A stretch of DNA of 64,000 bases, taken from NCBI GenBank assembly GCA_015057625.1, contig SVDZ01000007.1, positions 87,021 to 151,020 of the forward strand, given 5' to 3'. Shown here piece after piece: positions 17,108 to 26,239 of the stretch (positions are counted from its first letter, which is position 1; each line of letters opens with the position of its first letter). The notes beneath the pieces were generated by a model. It saw nothing but the letters and a program-made list of their open reading frames with translations, was not told the DNA's origin and did no database searches. This stretch comes from Lachnospiraceae bacterium. Lineage in GTDB: Bacteria; Bacillota; Clostridia; Lachnospirales; Lachnospiraceae. A program made the translations under genes and the position numbers.

Positions 17108-17115
17108 GAGGGAAA

Positions 17116-17868
17116 ATGTACAAAAATCATCTTAATTCTTCAGTTATCAATCTTAAAAACAATATCAACCATTTTTTATTTTTAAACAACTGGTCGCTTA
17201 AAACTCTTTCTGTAAGATCAGACATTCCATATGATTCTCTGAAAAAACTGGTAAATGGTAAAATAGCCAATCCATCCTTAAACAGTCTTCTCAAACTGTC
17301 TAATGCTTTTGGATGCTCATTAGATCATCTTGTGAGTTCCAATTCACCTAGTGCAAGCAAAAATGCATCAACCTCGTCTATTGATATTTCTCATCTCCCT
17401 GAGCGCTCAATAACTCTATTATCGTGTATTGCTCATTTTGAGAAACAATTAACTATTGAAAATTCCATTTCAGGAACTGATTTAGTTCCCGTATTCATCC
17501 CTACCGGTCGCATGCACGATGGAATGTTCTTCGACAGTATGTATACTAAAACAATTGATGTGTCAGGCTATATCAATCTTTTTAACGAAGAAATCATGTG
17601 CGGAATTGAGATTACCAATGAATCTCTACATCCCACTTATCTTAAGGACGATATACTTCTTATTTCCAGAAACAGACTCCCTATTTACGGTGAAACGGGT
17701 ATTTTTATTATCAATAACAAAATTCATATCAGAAAATATTTATACGGTTCACCTTCTGTACTCCAACCTGTAAACGGAGTTGGTGCTCCAATTACAATTG
17801 ACAACTTTAATGATGTATATACCTTTGGACGTGTTCTTACTGTTATTCGACATACCCCTAAAGATTAG
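17116..17868 (+). CDS. HTH (XRE/CI-like) regulator with S24/LexA-like C-terminal domain
   Basis: A 250-residue protein beginning MYKNHLNSSV after GGGAGGG; a Met 42 codons upstream was rejected. Residues about 12-72 form an XRE-type helix-turn-helix (WSLKTLSVRSDIPYDSLKKL). Residues about 145-245 resemble the S24 fold, with Ser170 in ITNESLHP at the nucleophile position and Arg206-Lys207 in IHIRKYLY at or beside the general-base Lys. No clear Ala-Gly cleavage site is visible between domains, so self-cleavage is uncertain. No prophage genes adjoin it, so it is more likely a chromosomal regulator than a phage repressor. Confidence 0.75.
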   Translation: MYKNHLNSSVINLKNNINHFLFLNNWSLKTLSVRSDIPYDSLKKLVNGKIANPSLNSLLKLSNAFGCSLDHLVSSNSPSASKNASTSSIDISHLPERSITLLSCIAHFEKQLTIENSISGTDLVPVFIPTGRMHDGMFFDSMYTKTIDVSGYINLFNEEIMCGIEITNESLHPTYLKDDILLISRNRLPIYGETGIFIINNKIHIRKYLYGSPSVLQPVNGVGAPITIDNFNDVYTFGRVLTVIRHTPKD

Positions 17869-17887
17869 TTTAACTCTCTTTCACATC

Positions 17888-17916
17888 TTGCATTATAATT
17901 TACATTGTATTATAAT
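17888..17916 (+). promoter_or_regulatory. Sigma-A-type promoter for ferredoxin
   Basis: TTGCAT and TATAAT with a 17-base spacer, 33 bases upstream of the ferredoxin start codon. The ferredoxin appears to be transcribed alone. Confidence 0.8.
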
Positions 17917-17949
17917 CTCAATATATTCATACATAAGGAGGACACAACA

Positions 17950-18120
17950 ATGGCATATGTTATTAATGATGGTTGCGTAGGCTGTGGTGCTTGTGCAGGA
18001 GCTTGTCCTGTAGGAGCAATTGTTGAAGACGGTGGTGTTTTCAAAATTGATGAAGCTGCTTGCATCGAATGTGGTGCTTGTGCAGGTACTTGCCCAACAG
18101 GTTCTATCGAATTACCATAA
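17950..18120 (+). CDS. 2[4Fe-4S] ferredoxin
   Basis: A 56-residue ferredoxin with the two classical CxxCxxCxxxCP motifs, CVGCGACAGACP and CIECGACAGTCP, each binding part of two low-potential [4Fe-4S] clusters. It follows an AAGGAGG ribosome site and its own promoter and ends at a strong terminator. It is the clostridial electron carrier type that serves hydrogenases, pyruvate:ferredoxin oxidoreductase and Rnf. Confidence 0.97.
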   Translation: MAYVINDGCVGCGACAGACPVGAIVEDGGVFKIDEAACIECGACAGTCPTGSIELP

Positions 18121-18122
18121 AT

Positions 18123-18151
18123 AAAAAAAACTCGCTTAGCGAGTTTTTTTT
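18123..18151 (+). terminator. Bidirectional intrinsic terminator
   Basis: A-run, CTCGC-TTA-GCGAG stem, T-run. It serves the ferredoxin on the plus strand and the secreted protein on the minus strand. Confidence 0.9.
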
Positions 18152-18155
18152 ATTT

Positions 18156-19361
18156 TTAATATTCTATTTGAACATACTGAGGATTAACATACCCTAGTAT
18201 ATTATTGTAAAGATAGTCATGCCCTTCTTTCGTTGGCATCTGCTTCTCTGTATATAATCTATTTGCCACATTAAATATTGTATAATTTCCTACATCACTA
18301 TATTCATATGTTCCGTCATCTAGTTTTGCATATGCTCTTACCGAAATATTCTCTTCAAAGAAGTTTGAAGAAACATTACCAAACTTCATGGTCATAGCAT
18401 ATATGTCCTTATTACCCTCTGTTCTTATTTTTCCTTTTGTAGTTGCTCTGAAATCAAATACATTATCACTCTTATTTCCTACATAAAGGTCAGCTTCCTC
18501 TATATAATTTGTCAAGCCGTAAATTAAGCCAACTTCTTCAACTGTCTTAGTACTATCCTCAATAGAATACACCGTTCTTGCACCTTCACCTAAATAGCTG
18601 ATACTAACTCCGTTAATTTCCAGTTCTATCTGATTCTTCACAGGAATACTAATACTCTTTGTAATACCTTCGTAAGTAACCTGAACTAAATTATCTCCTT
18701 TAGCACACCACTCAGAAGTATCACTTATTTCGTAATCAACTTGCTTTTTATTGAGAATCTGTTCAGTTGTTTTATATGCCCACTCAATTGTTGTATCGTC
18801 TGAATAATATACTTTAATCTTAATCATTTCTCTTACACGATCTAAATTAAAATAATATTTTCCATCATTTTTTATATACCCGATCTGAATATCACCATCT
18901 TCTAATTGTCCTTTTACAAGATAAGGTCTCACATTAGATATTGATAACTCAATATCAGTAACCTGAGCCTCTTCAGCAGAAGCCATTTCCAAATGAAGTT
19001 CGAAAGGCATATCATCCATATCATAACAATCTATCAAATATTCAACACCGGCTTGTAATTCTACAGTTACATAAAAGTTATTACCTATTTCTTCATATCC
19101 CATACACAGATAATTATATGTTGCAGCCTCATATAATGTCATAAACGGCACATTCTCGCCAACAGAGTATATATTATATTCTGCAGTAGTTTCCGGAGTA
19201 AAATACACATAAGTATCGGTTGTGATAGTCACCACTTCTCCTGAACTAATTATCACAGTTTCAATTTCATCATCCGCTTTTACATTTGAAAACTCTATAC
19301 TTCCAAATGCAAATACCATAACAAAAATATATACTAATACTTTTTTTAAAATACTTCTCAT
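18156..19361 (-). CDS. Secreted protein of unknown function
   Basis: A 401-residue protein with a signal peptide (MRSILKKVLVYIFVMVFAFG, cleavage probably near SNVKADD). The rest is acidic and beta-rich. Residues about 35-125 resemble a pre-peptidase-like or jelly-roll segment (YVYFTPETTAEYNIYS). Residues about 130-245 look like an Ig-like bacterial module, and a further beta domain follows. There are no catalytic motifs, transmembrane anchor or sorting signal. It follows a ribosome site AAAGGA and lies downstream of the Tad locus in the same orientation, but a terminator (19487-19523) separates them, so a link to the pilus is only positional. Confidence 0.75.
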   Translation of the reverse strand: MRSILKKVLVYIFVMVFAFGSIEFSNVKADDEIETVIISSGEVVTITTDTYVYFTPETTAEYNIYSVGENVPFMTLYEAATYNYLCMGYEEIGNNFYVTVELQAGVEYLIDCYDMDDMPFELHLEMASAEEAQVTDIELSISNVRPYLVKGQLEDGDIQIGYIKNDGKYYFNLDRVREMIKIKVYYSDDTTIEWAYKTTEQILNKKQVDYEISDTSEWCAKGDNLVQVTYEGITKSISIPVKNQIELEINGVSISYLGEGARTVYSIEDSTKTVEEVGLIYGLTNYIEEADLYVGNKSDNVFDFRATTKGKIRTEGNKDIYAMTMKFGNVSSNFFEENISVRAYAKLDDGTYEYSDVGNYTIFNVANRLYTEKQMPTKEGHDYLYNNILGYVNPQYVQIEY

Positions 19362-19486
19362 TTTTATCCTTTCTTTTAATTATTTTGCTAAGTTCAACAC
19401 TCACCAGTAAGTCTTTGGCCCCACCTCTAAACATTTGTGTATTTGATGTAGAGTCATCTCACCTCTGACATATATCTTTCATTTAT

Positions 19487-19523
19487 ACAAAAAAGATGTA
19501 GAAGTTTTCTACATCTTTTTTGT
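19487..19523 (-). terminator. Intrinsic terminator after the Tad locus
   Basis: Perfect 17-bp arms with a three-base loop, T-rich on both sides, just after the TadG-like gene. It should end Tad operon transcription on the minus strand. Confidence 0.9.
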
Positions 19524-19546
19524 TTTTATCTACAACAAACTTATAC

Positions 19547-21070
19547 TTAATCGTCCACCAATGTAGGTTTTTTATTTGTTCCTCCCGGAGCATCCGGATC
19601 TGTTATTTCAAATCCTAAATTATCAGGTGGCACTTTAACGATAACATTACCCGTTGCTAAAGAAACTGTGTTACCAATTATTCTTCCATGAACCTCACAA
19701 TCAGCAACTGATGCAATATCTCCATATGGTGCAAAAATAATCCCATTAATCTTTGAACCCCATGCACCAAAGGAAATATTTCCATTCTTTGAATAGATTG
19801 AAAGAGTATTGTTACTTGTAAAATCATGCGAACCACCATAAAAAGCGATATTATGTTCTGCACAAACAATACCAGAGATTTCAACATCATTTTGAATCAA
19901 AATTGAATCTGCATAAACATATTCAGCATTAATCTTGGTATTCTTTCCTCCATCTGTTGTTAATTTTCCTGCACAGAAAATATTTCCATTAACTGTTACG
20001 TTACCTATACATAAATCTCCTGAAAGACAGTAGATATCTCCATTAATTACTGATCCGCCTGACCATGGAAAATAGAACTCCACTGCTCCTGATGATGGTT
20101 GAGCGTTTGTAATGTAAATATTTCCATTGACTACACTGACTACATTTGGTTGAAATCTAACATGCTTAGAGCAAGCAAAATAAACATCTGCACTTGTATT
20201 TAACGCATAACCAAACCAACCATCTGAACCTCCATAAGTAATTTTTGTTTTTTGTCCAGACTCAAGCGCATCTTTTGCAGCTTTACCTTCCTTCTGATCA
20301 TGTTGCATTGTTGATGTATTAACTTTTCGCTTCCAATATGTATCATTAGGAAGATAAATACTTTCAGGTATCTTTTTTTCTATGTTCTTTCCTAAATAGT
20401 ATGGCATCTCAATTTCCGGAGAAGGGTTTGGCTCATGCGAATCATATTTTCCACCATCTACATAAGTCGAATCACTTGTTTTGGTAAGATATTTAACATT
20501 GTAGTTATCGATAGTTCCACTATCATTCGCCGTGAAATTTGTAGCTTTTGCATATGTGCTAATTGTCATTGTTCCGTTGGAATGAACTTTACCTTCAGCA
20601 TAATATGTACCGTTATTCAAGCCTAAGTTAGCATCTGAATCACCTGAAAAAATAGCATAATCAAAATCATATCTGTTTGATTTTGGAGCACCTGCCTCTG
20701 CTACCGCTTTCTTATCAACGCCCATCTTGTTAATTCCTAATACTTTAGCAAAAGTGGTATCAATACTTGTCTTATAATGAACATCAATCCTTGTTCCATC
20801 TCCAATAAAGGAAATTTCAACCTTATCTGGATCCAATCCATTTTCCTTGATATATCTCAAAGCTTCCTGCTCTGCTTTTACAGTATCAGGCAAATAACTT
20901 GCTGCTGCTAATGCTGCTGCATCCGCTACCTGCTGAGCTTTATTATCATTCATATATTTAATACCTAAGTCAACCGCAAAAGCTGTAAAGCCCATAAGTA
21001 TAACAACAAGAAACGCAATTAGTACCATTATGGCACCTTTTTCATCTTTTCTTATTTTCTTTATAAACAT
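19547..21070 (-). CDS. TadG-like pilus assembly protein with beta-helical passenger
   Basis: A 507-residue protein. Residues 1-70 carry the TadE/TadG-type N-terminus: DEKGAIMVLIAFLVVILMGF as a single transmembrane segment, then AVDLGIKYMNDNKAQQVADAAALAAA. Residues about 70-130 are a small alpha/beta domain. From about 150 to 480 the chain is rich in short GN/NG turns (VNGNIYI, INGDIYC, VNGNIFC, ISGIVCAEHNIAFY), which resembles a bactofilin- or right-handed beta-helix fold. It would be exposed outside the membrane. It is the last gene of the Tad locus and likely a minor pilus or surface component. Confidence 0.82.
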   Translation of the reverse strand: MFIKKIRKDEKGAIMVLIAFLVVILMGFTAFAVDLGIKYMNDNKAQQVADAAALAAASYLPDTVKAEQEALRYIKENGLDPDKVEISFIGDGTRIDVHYKTSIDTTFAKVLGINKMGVDKKAVAEAGAPKSNRYDFDYAIFSGDSDANLGLNNGTYYAEGKVHSNGTMTISTYAKATNFTANDSGTIDNYNVKYLTKTSDSTYVDGGKYDSHEPNPSPEIEMPYYLGKNIEKKIPESIYLPNDTYWKRKVNTSTMQHDQKEGKAAKDALESGQKTKITYGGSDGWFGYALNTSADVYFACSKHVRFQPNVVSVVNGNIYITNAQPSSGAVEFYFPWSGGSVINGDIYCLSGDLCIGNVTVNGNIFCAGKLTTDGGKNTKINAEYVYADSILIQNDVEISGIVCAEHNIAFYGGSHDFTSNNTLSIYSKNGNISFGAWGSKINGIIFAPYGDIASVADCEVHGRIIGNTVSLATGNVIVKVPPDNLGFEITDPDAPGGTNKKPTLVDD

Positions 21071-21202
21071 ATTCCTCTATATTCCTCTTCCTATAACTTT
21101 ACAATAGTTCCCACTTTTTTCACATTTTCCTTATTCAAAATATTTGCCAAATCAACTCTTTGAATCAATTTGGCAAACAATTTATTTAGCAATGTGTAAT
21201 TA

Positions 21203-22393
21203 TTATAATGCTTCCATAAGTCCTGCTAATGTGTCTTTAATTGACTGAGCCTTCTTGCTCATCTCATCTCTTTCAAGACGAATTACTTCTAACTCTTCAT
21301 TAGCTTTTGTATTTGCAGCCTTGAGTTCCTCAATGCTACCAGAAAGTCTTTCTTTTTCAGATGTAATCTGTGCTACGCTATCAGCAAGTGCATCTTTTTC
21401 AGATGTAATCTGTGCCACGCTATCAGCAAGTGCGTCTTTTTCAGATGTAATCTGTGCCACGCTATCAGCAAGTGCATCCTTCTCACTAGTAAGAGCTGCA
21501 ATTTGGCTTTCAACTTTCTCTTTTTCAGCAGTTATAGCTGCAATATTTCCACTCAACGCCTCTTTCTCTTCGTTAAGTTTATCTATGCTACTCTGTAACT
21601 CTGCCTGCATACTAGTTGCTTTTTCAGCTTCTTCAGATGCAATTCTTGATTTCTTCTGAACTTTAGCCATCTCAATGCTAAGTGTTCTGTTCTTTTCTAC
21701 AAGATCATTATTCTCAAGTCTGAGAACTTCAAGTTCCTCATCAGCATCTGATGCGTTCATCTGTTTCTTGGTATCCTCAAGTTTCTTCTCAAGTCTCTTC
21801 TTATCGTCTGTAAGTGCTGCAATCTGAGATTCAAATTCCTGCTGCTTAGCAACAAGTTCAGCCATAGCTTCGCTATCAGCTGCTCCACCCTCAGCCTGCA
21901 TTGCAATAAGTTTCTCTTTTTCAGCTGTTAAGGATTTAACACTAGCCTTAAGTTGCTCACTTTCATTTCTTGTAGCTTCAATTTCTGCCGCGAGCTTACT
22001 GTTCTCTTCCATAACTTTTTCAAGTTCTTTTGCTGTAGAGTCATCAGCGCTCATTCCCTCGCCGGATGCCAACGCAAGAATCTCTTCTCTTAATTCTTCT
22101 ATCGTCGCCTGCATCTCTTCAGCCTGCTGTTTGAACTTATCTCGGCTACTCTTCATGTCATTGATTTCACACACAAGCATCTCTTTTTCAGTTTCAAATT
22201 CTTCTCTTTGCTTATTTAAAACTGTCTGCGTGTTTCTGTAGCTATCTGACAAATTGTTAATGTAATCATCAACTTCTGCAGGACTATAACCCTTCATAAC
22301 ATGATTAAATCCAAATGCATTGTCTTGAACTGCCATCTCCCCATCTTCATTATAACGTAATGGTCTGGTTCTTGGTTTCGGCATCATAGCCAT
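21203..22393 (-). CDS. DivIVA-domain coiled-coil protein in the Tad locus
   Basis: A 396-residue protein beginning MAMMPKPRTRPLRY after AAAGGAG; an upstream Met overlapping the previous stop was rejected. Residues about 25-60 match the DivIVA N-terminal membrane-curvature motif (FNHVMKGYSPAEVDDYINNLSDSY). The rest to the C-terminus is a near-continuous coiled coil (Glu, Lys, Ala, Ser rich). Three perfect or near-perfect 14-residue repeats SEKDALADSVAQIT lie near the C-terminal end, encoded by a 42-bp tandem repeat. DivIVA proteins mark poles or septa, so it may localise the pilus machine; this is inference from position. Confidence 0.82.
   Translation of the reverse strand: MAMMPKPRTRPLRYNEDGEMAVQDNAFGFNHVMKGYSPAEVDDYINNLSDSYRNTQTVLNKQREEFETEKEMLVCEINDMKSSRDKFKQQAEEMQATIEELREEILALASGEGMSADDSTAKELEKVMEENSKLAAEIEATRNESEQLKASVKSLTAEKEKLIAMQAEGGAADSEAMAELVAKQQEFESQIAALTDDKKRLEKKLEDTKKQMNASDADEELEVLRLENNDLVEKNRTLSIEMAKVQKKSRIASEEAEKATSMQAELQSSIDKLNEEKEALSGNIAAITAEKEKVESQIAALTSEKDALADSVAQITSEKDALADSVAQITSEKDALADSVAQITSEKERLSGSIEELKAANTKANEELEVIRLERDEMSKKAQSIKDTLAGLMEAL
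21351..21476 (-). repeat. Three 42-bp direct repeats inside the DivIVA-like gene
   Basis: Units 21351-21392, 21393-21434 and 21435-21476 differ by only a few bases. Each encodes 14 residues (two heptads), so copy change would lengthen or shorten the coiled coil in frame. Confidence 0.9.
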
Positions 22394-22406
22394 AAAATCA
22401 TCTCCT

Positions 22407-22757
22407 TTACTCATGGAACTCTATGAGGTCTCCTAGTTCCAATTCATATTTTTCGATTGTTCCAGACGAAAGCTCCAATACCTTCTTCCCGTCCTTAATT
22501 CTTGGTCGCACCTTTCGGGGCGCAACATCCCTGTCTAAATATCTAATTATATTATCCCTTGAAATCGTGATTGTGTCAATGGAAAATTTCATTCCAAAGG
22601 TATGAATTTCATTACATGGATCTAATAATAAACCATGATTTTCGTCCATAGATTTTCTGTACATCAAGCCCATAAATCTTTTAAAAAAAGTGTCCGCAAC
22701 CTCAACGTTTTCGCATATTACACGACCTTTACAAAATGCTTTAATATATTTTTTCAT
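22407..22757 (-). CDS. DUF192 family protein
   Basis: A 116-residue protein from MKKYIKAFCKGRVICE; the start follows AGGAAG, and a Met 20 codons upstream is possible. It has the DUF192 motifs: TFFKRFMGLMYRKSMDENHGLLLDP, EIHTFGMKFSIDTI and a final LELSSGTIEKYELELGD. The biochemical function of DUF192 is not established. It lies between tadC and the DivIVA-like gene in the same direction. Confidence 0.85.
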   Translation of the reverse strand: MKKYIKAFCKGRVICENVEVADTFFKRFMGLMYRKSMDENHGLLLDPCNEIHTFGMKFSIDTITISRDNIIRYLDRDVAPRKVRPRIKDGKKVLELSSGTIEKYELELGDLIEFHE

Positions 22758-22901
22758 GTCCGTCTTCCTATTCTTTTCTGTATGAATTGTATCAATTTTA
22801 TTAAATTCGTATTTCACTGAATTTTCACACTTTTCAACTTCTGTTTTTGAACATATCTAACTTGCCAAAATATCCCCTACCTATATGGTAGGGGATATGA
22901 A

Positions 22902-23840
22902 TTAGTCTCCACTAAACATTGTTATTATATTCATTACCGTTGGTGCCATTAAGATAATAAATAACACTGGGAAAATGAATACTACCATCGGGATAAGCAT
23001 CTTAACTGGTGCCTTTGCTCCCTTTTCACGTGCCTGCTGACTTCTAGTCTCTCTAAGAGTTTGTGACTGAACCTGCATAACGTTGTTAATTGGAATACCT
23101 AACTGATTTGCCTGAATCAAAGCCGAAATAAATGTTTTTAATTCTGGTATATCAGAAGACTCCGACAGTTTCTTTAAGGCATCATTTCTAGGAACACCCA
23201 TCTGTATCTCTCTGTATACAATTAACAACTCATCGATAAAAGGTCCTTCTATTTTTTCTGATACCTTCAACAATGAAGCGTCAAAACTCAATCCAGCCTC
23301 AATACAAACTGCCAGTAAATCCAATGCATCCGGTAGCTGCATTCTAATTGCTTCCTGTCTTGTATTGGCTGCAGTAGTCAAAAACAGATTTGGACCAAGC
23401 AGTGCAATAAATACACCACCTAATACAATAATAAGCTTAATAGTCATCGACGCTCCCGTAAGTATCAACGCTAGGAAAATTGCTACTGAAACAATTAATG
23501 CCATTATCGATTTTTTGTAGAACATATACGCTTCTACAGTCATATCAATCCCCGCAAGTCTCAACTGTTTCTCAGCTGTCAACTCAGCATCGCCTTTCTT
23601 TCGTTTACCATCTTTTTCACTCATCTTCTTAACGTTTCCTTTTACCTGGTTAAGAACCGGCGCAAAAAATCTGTTAAAGAATGACTCGTTTAACTCCTCA
23701 ATGGCTTCCTGTTTGTTACCTTTACCATTGATCATATTTTTTCTTCGTTGCAATGTATCTATAGTACCACCGTAGTTAGAGAAAATGGCAACTATACCGA
23801 AGAATATTGCTGCTGTTATCAATATTACAACTAATTCCAT
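22902..23840 (-). CDS. tadC: TadC-type platform protein (T2SS F family)
   Basis: A 312-residue membrane protein with a type II secretion F domain (residues about 150-285: LPDALDLLAVCIEAGLSFDASL, then FISALIQANQLGIPINNVMQ). There is an N-terminal transmembrane helix, a central pair and a C-terminal helix. With TadB it forms the inner-membrane platform for Flp pilus assembly. It starts 11 bases after tadB stops. Confidence 0.93.
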   Translation of the reverse strand: MELVVILITAAIFFGIVAIFSNYGGTIDTLQRRKNMINGKGNKQEAIEELNESFFNRFFAPVLNQVKGNVKKMSEKDGKRKKGDAELTAEKQLRLAGIDMTVEAYMFYKKSIMALIVSVAIFLALILTGASMTIKLIIVLGGVFIALLGPNLFLTTAANTRQEAIRMQLPDALDLLAVCIEAGLSFDASLLKVSEKIEGPFIDELLIVYREIQMGVPRNDALKKLSESSDIPELKTFISALIQANQLGIPINNVMQVQSQTLRETRSQQAREKGAKAPVKMLIPMVVFIFPVLFIILMAPTVMNIITMFSGD

Positions 23841-23851
23841 AATCTCACCAC

Positions 23852-24835
23852 CTAATACTTAATATTTACAATTTTGAATATGAAGAAGAATCCTAAACCT
23901 TCCATTACTATACTTATTACTACTAGTATTCTTCCTATATCTGTCTCAAATAACTTCGACATATAAGAAGGGTTTAATACCATAAGAATTGCTGCAACTA
24001 CAAGTGGCATTAAGCCTATAATCATTCCTGATGCACGTCCCTGCCCTGTAAGAGTCTTGATTTCAGCTTTTATTCTAAGTCTTTCTCTGATTGTTTCAGA
24101 AATAACTTCAAGAATCTGTGACAAGTTACCACCAGTCTGTCTCTGTACGCTAACCGCCGCTACTGTAAGCATTAAGTCGGCACTGTCAATTCTATCTACC
24201 ATATTGTTCAAAACTTCATCTAAATTTGCTCCATAATTCATCTCATTACAAGCTCGTTTAAACTCGGTGCCAATTGGGTCCTCCATCTCGTCGGCAATAT
24301 TTTCCATTGCCTGTGAGAAAGTAAGACCTGATCTAAGACAGTTACAACAAATAAGCAAAGCATCTGAAAGCTGACCATCAAAAGCTTTTGCTCTATCTGC
24401 CTGCTTTTTCTTTACATATATCATTGGACCTGCAACACCAAGTATAGCAAGTACTCCAGGCAAAAACGGATTACTTCTTACAAGAAGTACTGCTAAAAAT
24501 GCCGGACCAAATGCCAATAAAATCCAAACAATTGCAAATTCTTCGGGTTTCATCATAATGTTGGCCGCCATCAGCTCATCAAATATCGCTTCACCAATTT
24601 TTGCAACAAAACTGTCCTTTAAATCACTATTTTGGCCTCTTCTTTTTGATTTTTCTTTTTTCGCTTTCTGTTTCTTTAGTTCTTCCTGTCTCTTTCTATC
24701 TGTTACATAATCTAATCGTCTAGAGACTAATCGTTGAGTTTCTGTAATTTTTCCTAAAACAAAAACTGCTATTGCAAAAAATGTAACCATGTAGACAGCA
24801 ACAAGAACGTAAGCACTAATTTGTAAACCATTCAT
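23852..24835 (-). CDS. tadB: TadB-type platform protein (T2SS F family)
   Basis: A 327-residue partner of TadC. It has an N-terminal transmembrane helix, a Lys/Arg-rich cytoplasmic stretch (RQEELKKQKAKKEKSKRRG), a helix pair about residues 100-140, the T2SSF domain (LSDALLICCNCLRSGLTFSQAME, VAAVSVQRQTGGNLSQILE) and C-terminal helices. Its start overlaps the end of tadA by 20 bases, showing translational coupling. Confidence 0.94.
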   Translation of the reverse strand: MNGLQISAYVLVAVYMVTFFAIAVFVLGKITETQRLVSRRLDYVTDRKRQEELKKQKAKKEKSKRRGQNSDLKDSFVAKIGEAIFDELMAANIMMKPEEFAIVWILLAFGPAFLAVLLVRSNPFLPGVLAILGVAGPMIYVKKKQADRAKAFDGQLSDALLICCNCLRSGLTFSQAMENIADEMEDPIGTEFKRACNEMNYGANLDEVLNNMVDRIDSADLMLTVAAVSVQRQTGGNLSQILEVISETIRERLRIKAEIKTLTGQGRASGMIIGLMPLVVAAILMVLNPSYMSKLFETDIGRILVVISIVMEGLGFFFIFKIVNIKY

Positions 24836-26210
24836 TATTAATTAACACTCCATTTCCTCTTATTTTGTCTACACATTTAGGTAAAATTCCAGTAGCCTTA
24901 AAGCTTCCTTTAAATTTACCGTTTGTATCTACAGCACCTTCTGTTTCATATACAAAAATATCCTGTAAACTTACGACATCACCTTCCATACCTGTTACTT
25001 CAGTAATCTGAGTAACTTTTCTTGATCCATCTCTTAAACGGCTCTGCTGTACTATTAAATCAATTGCGGAAGATGCCTGGTCTCTGATAGCCTTAACCGG
25101 TAATTCCATACCCGACATCATAACCATCGTTTCAATTCTGGACATCGTATCTCTTGGAGAGTTAGCATGTGTTGTTGTAAGCGATCCATCATGACCTGTA
25201 TTCATCGCCTGAAGCATGTCAAGAGTCTCGTCAGAACGAACCTCACCTACGATAATTCTATCAGGTCTCATACGAAGTGCATTCTTAACAAGAGATCTGA
25301 TTGTTATTGCACCTTTTCCTTCCAAGTTAGCCGGTCTTGTTTCCAAAGTTACTACATGATCCTGCTTCAACTGAACTTCCGCAGCATCTTCGATTGTTAC
25401 AATACGTTCATCCTCTGGAATATATGAAGATAATACGTTTAACAATGTTGTTTTACCTGAACCAGTACCACCGGATACTACTATATTTAATTTACCTTTA
25501 ACACATGCCTCAAGGAATGATAACATTCTTGGTGTAATCGAACCCCACTGTACAAGCTGTGCTGCTGTAACCGGAGTTTTTCCAAACTTTCTGATTGTCA
25601 ATACCGGCCCAACCAATGAAATTGGTGGGATAATAGCGTTTACACGGGATCCATCCGGCAAACGAGCATCAACCATCGGGCTGGCCTCATCAATATGTCT
25701 TCCGATCTGAGATACAATTCTGTCAATGATATTCATAAGATGTTCATCATCTCTGAACTTAACATCTGTAAGAATAAGTTTACCTTTGCTCTCTACATAT
25801 ATCTGTTTAGGGCCGTTAACCATTACTTCGGAGAATGAATCATTCATTAGTAACTCTTCCAATGGACCATATCCCATAATATCGTTATATAACTCTAAAG
25901 CTATTCTACGTCTTTCAGGTCTTGGAATATTAAATTCATCATCATTTACTGTTTCGTCCAATAACGCCTGCATTTCATTCTTGTCGACAACTGAAACGTT
26001 TTGTTTGTTTAACGTTTCAATTACTCGCATGTGAATCCTACGCTTTACAGCTTCATATGGATCTGCTTTGTCTTCATTGGAACCTGAATTTGAGTTTGCA
26101 CTCATTCCCATCATTGCAGAAGCTCCTCCATCTGAAGAACCGCCAACTCCCATATCATCTGCACTGTTTTCTTCAGCTTTCTTCTGCTCCATTCTCTCTA
26201 AAAGTCCCAT
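24816..26210 (-). CDS. tadA: TadA/CpaF pilus assembly ATPase
   Basis: A 464-residue secretion ATPase. A low-complexity Gly/Ser/Ala N-terminus (about residues 20-50) precedes the CpaF core. Walker A is GGTGSGKTTLL, the Asp and His boxes are in TIEDAAEVQLKQDHVVTLETRP and TGHDGSLTTTHANSP, and Walker B-like is DRIIVGEVRSDETLDML. It hydrolyses ATP to drive both extension and retraction of Flp pili in known Tad systems. It is positioned between tadZ and tadB. Confidence 0.96.
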   Translation of the reverse strand: MGLLERMEQKKAEENSADDMGVGGSSDGGASAMMGMSANSNSGSNEDKADPYEAVKRRIHMRVIETLNKQNVSVVDKNEMQALLDETVNDDEFNIPRPERRRIALELYNDIMGYGPLEELLMNDSFSEVMVNGPKQIYVESKGKLILTDVKFRDDEHLMNIIDRIVSQIGRHIDEASPMVDARLPDGSRVNAIIPPISLVGPVLTIRKFGKTPVTAAQLVQWGSITPRMLSFLEACVKGKLNIVVSGGTGSGKTTLLNVLSSYIPEDERIVTIEDAAEVQLKQDHVVTLETRPANLEGKGAITIRSLVKNALRMRPDRIIVGEVRSDETLDMLQAMNTGHDGSLTTTHANSPRDTMSRIETMVMMSGMELPVKAIRDQASSAIDLIVQQSRLRDGSRKVTQITEVTGMEGDVVSLQDIFVYETEGAVDTNGKFKGSFKATGILPKCVDKIRGNGVLINNEWFTN

Positions 26211-26239
26211 TTAAGTCACCTCACTTTCAGCACCGTTCA

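Noticed and set aside
17116..17868. Prophage repressor and associated prophage
   Set aside because: No integrase, structural or lysis genes nearby; neighbours are housekeeping genes.
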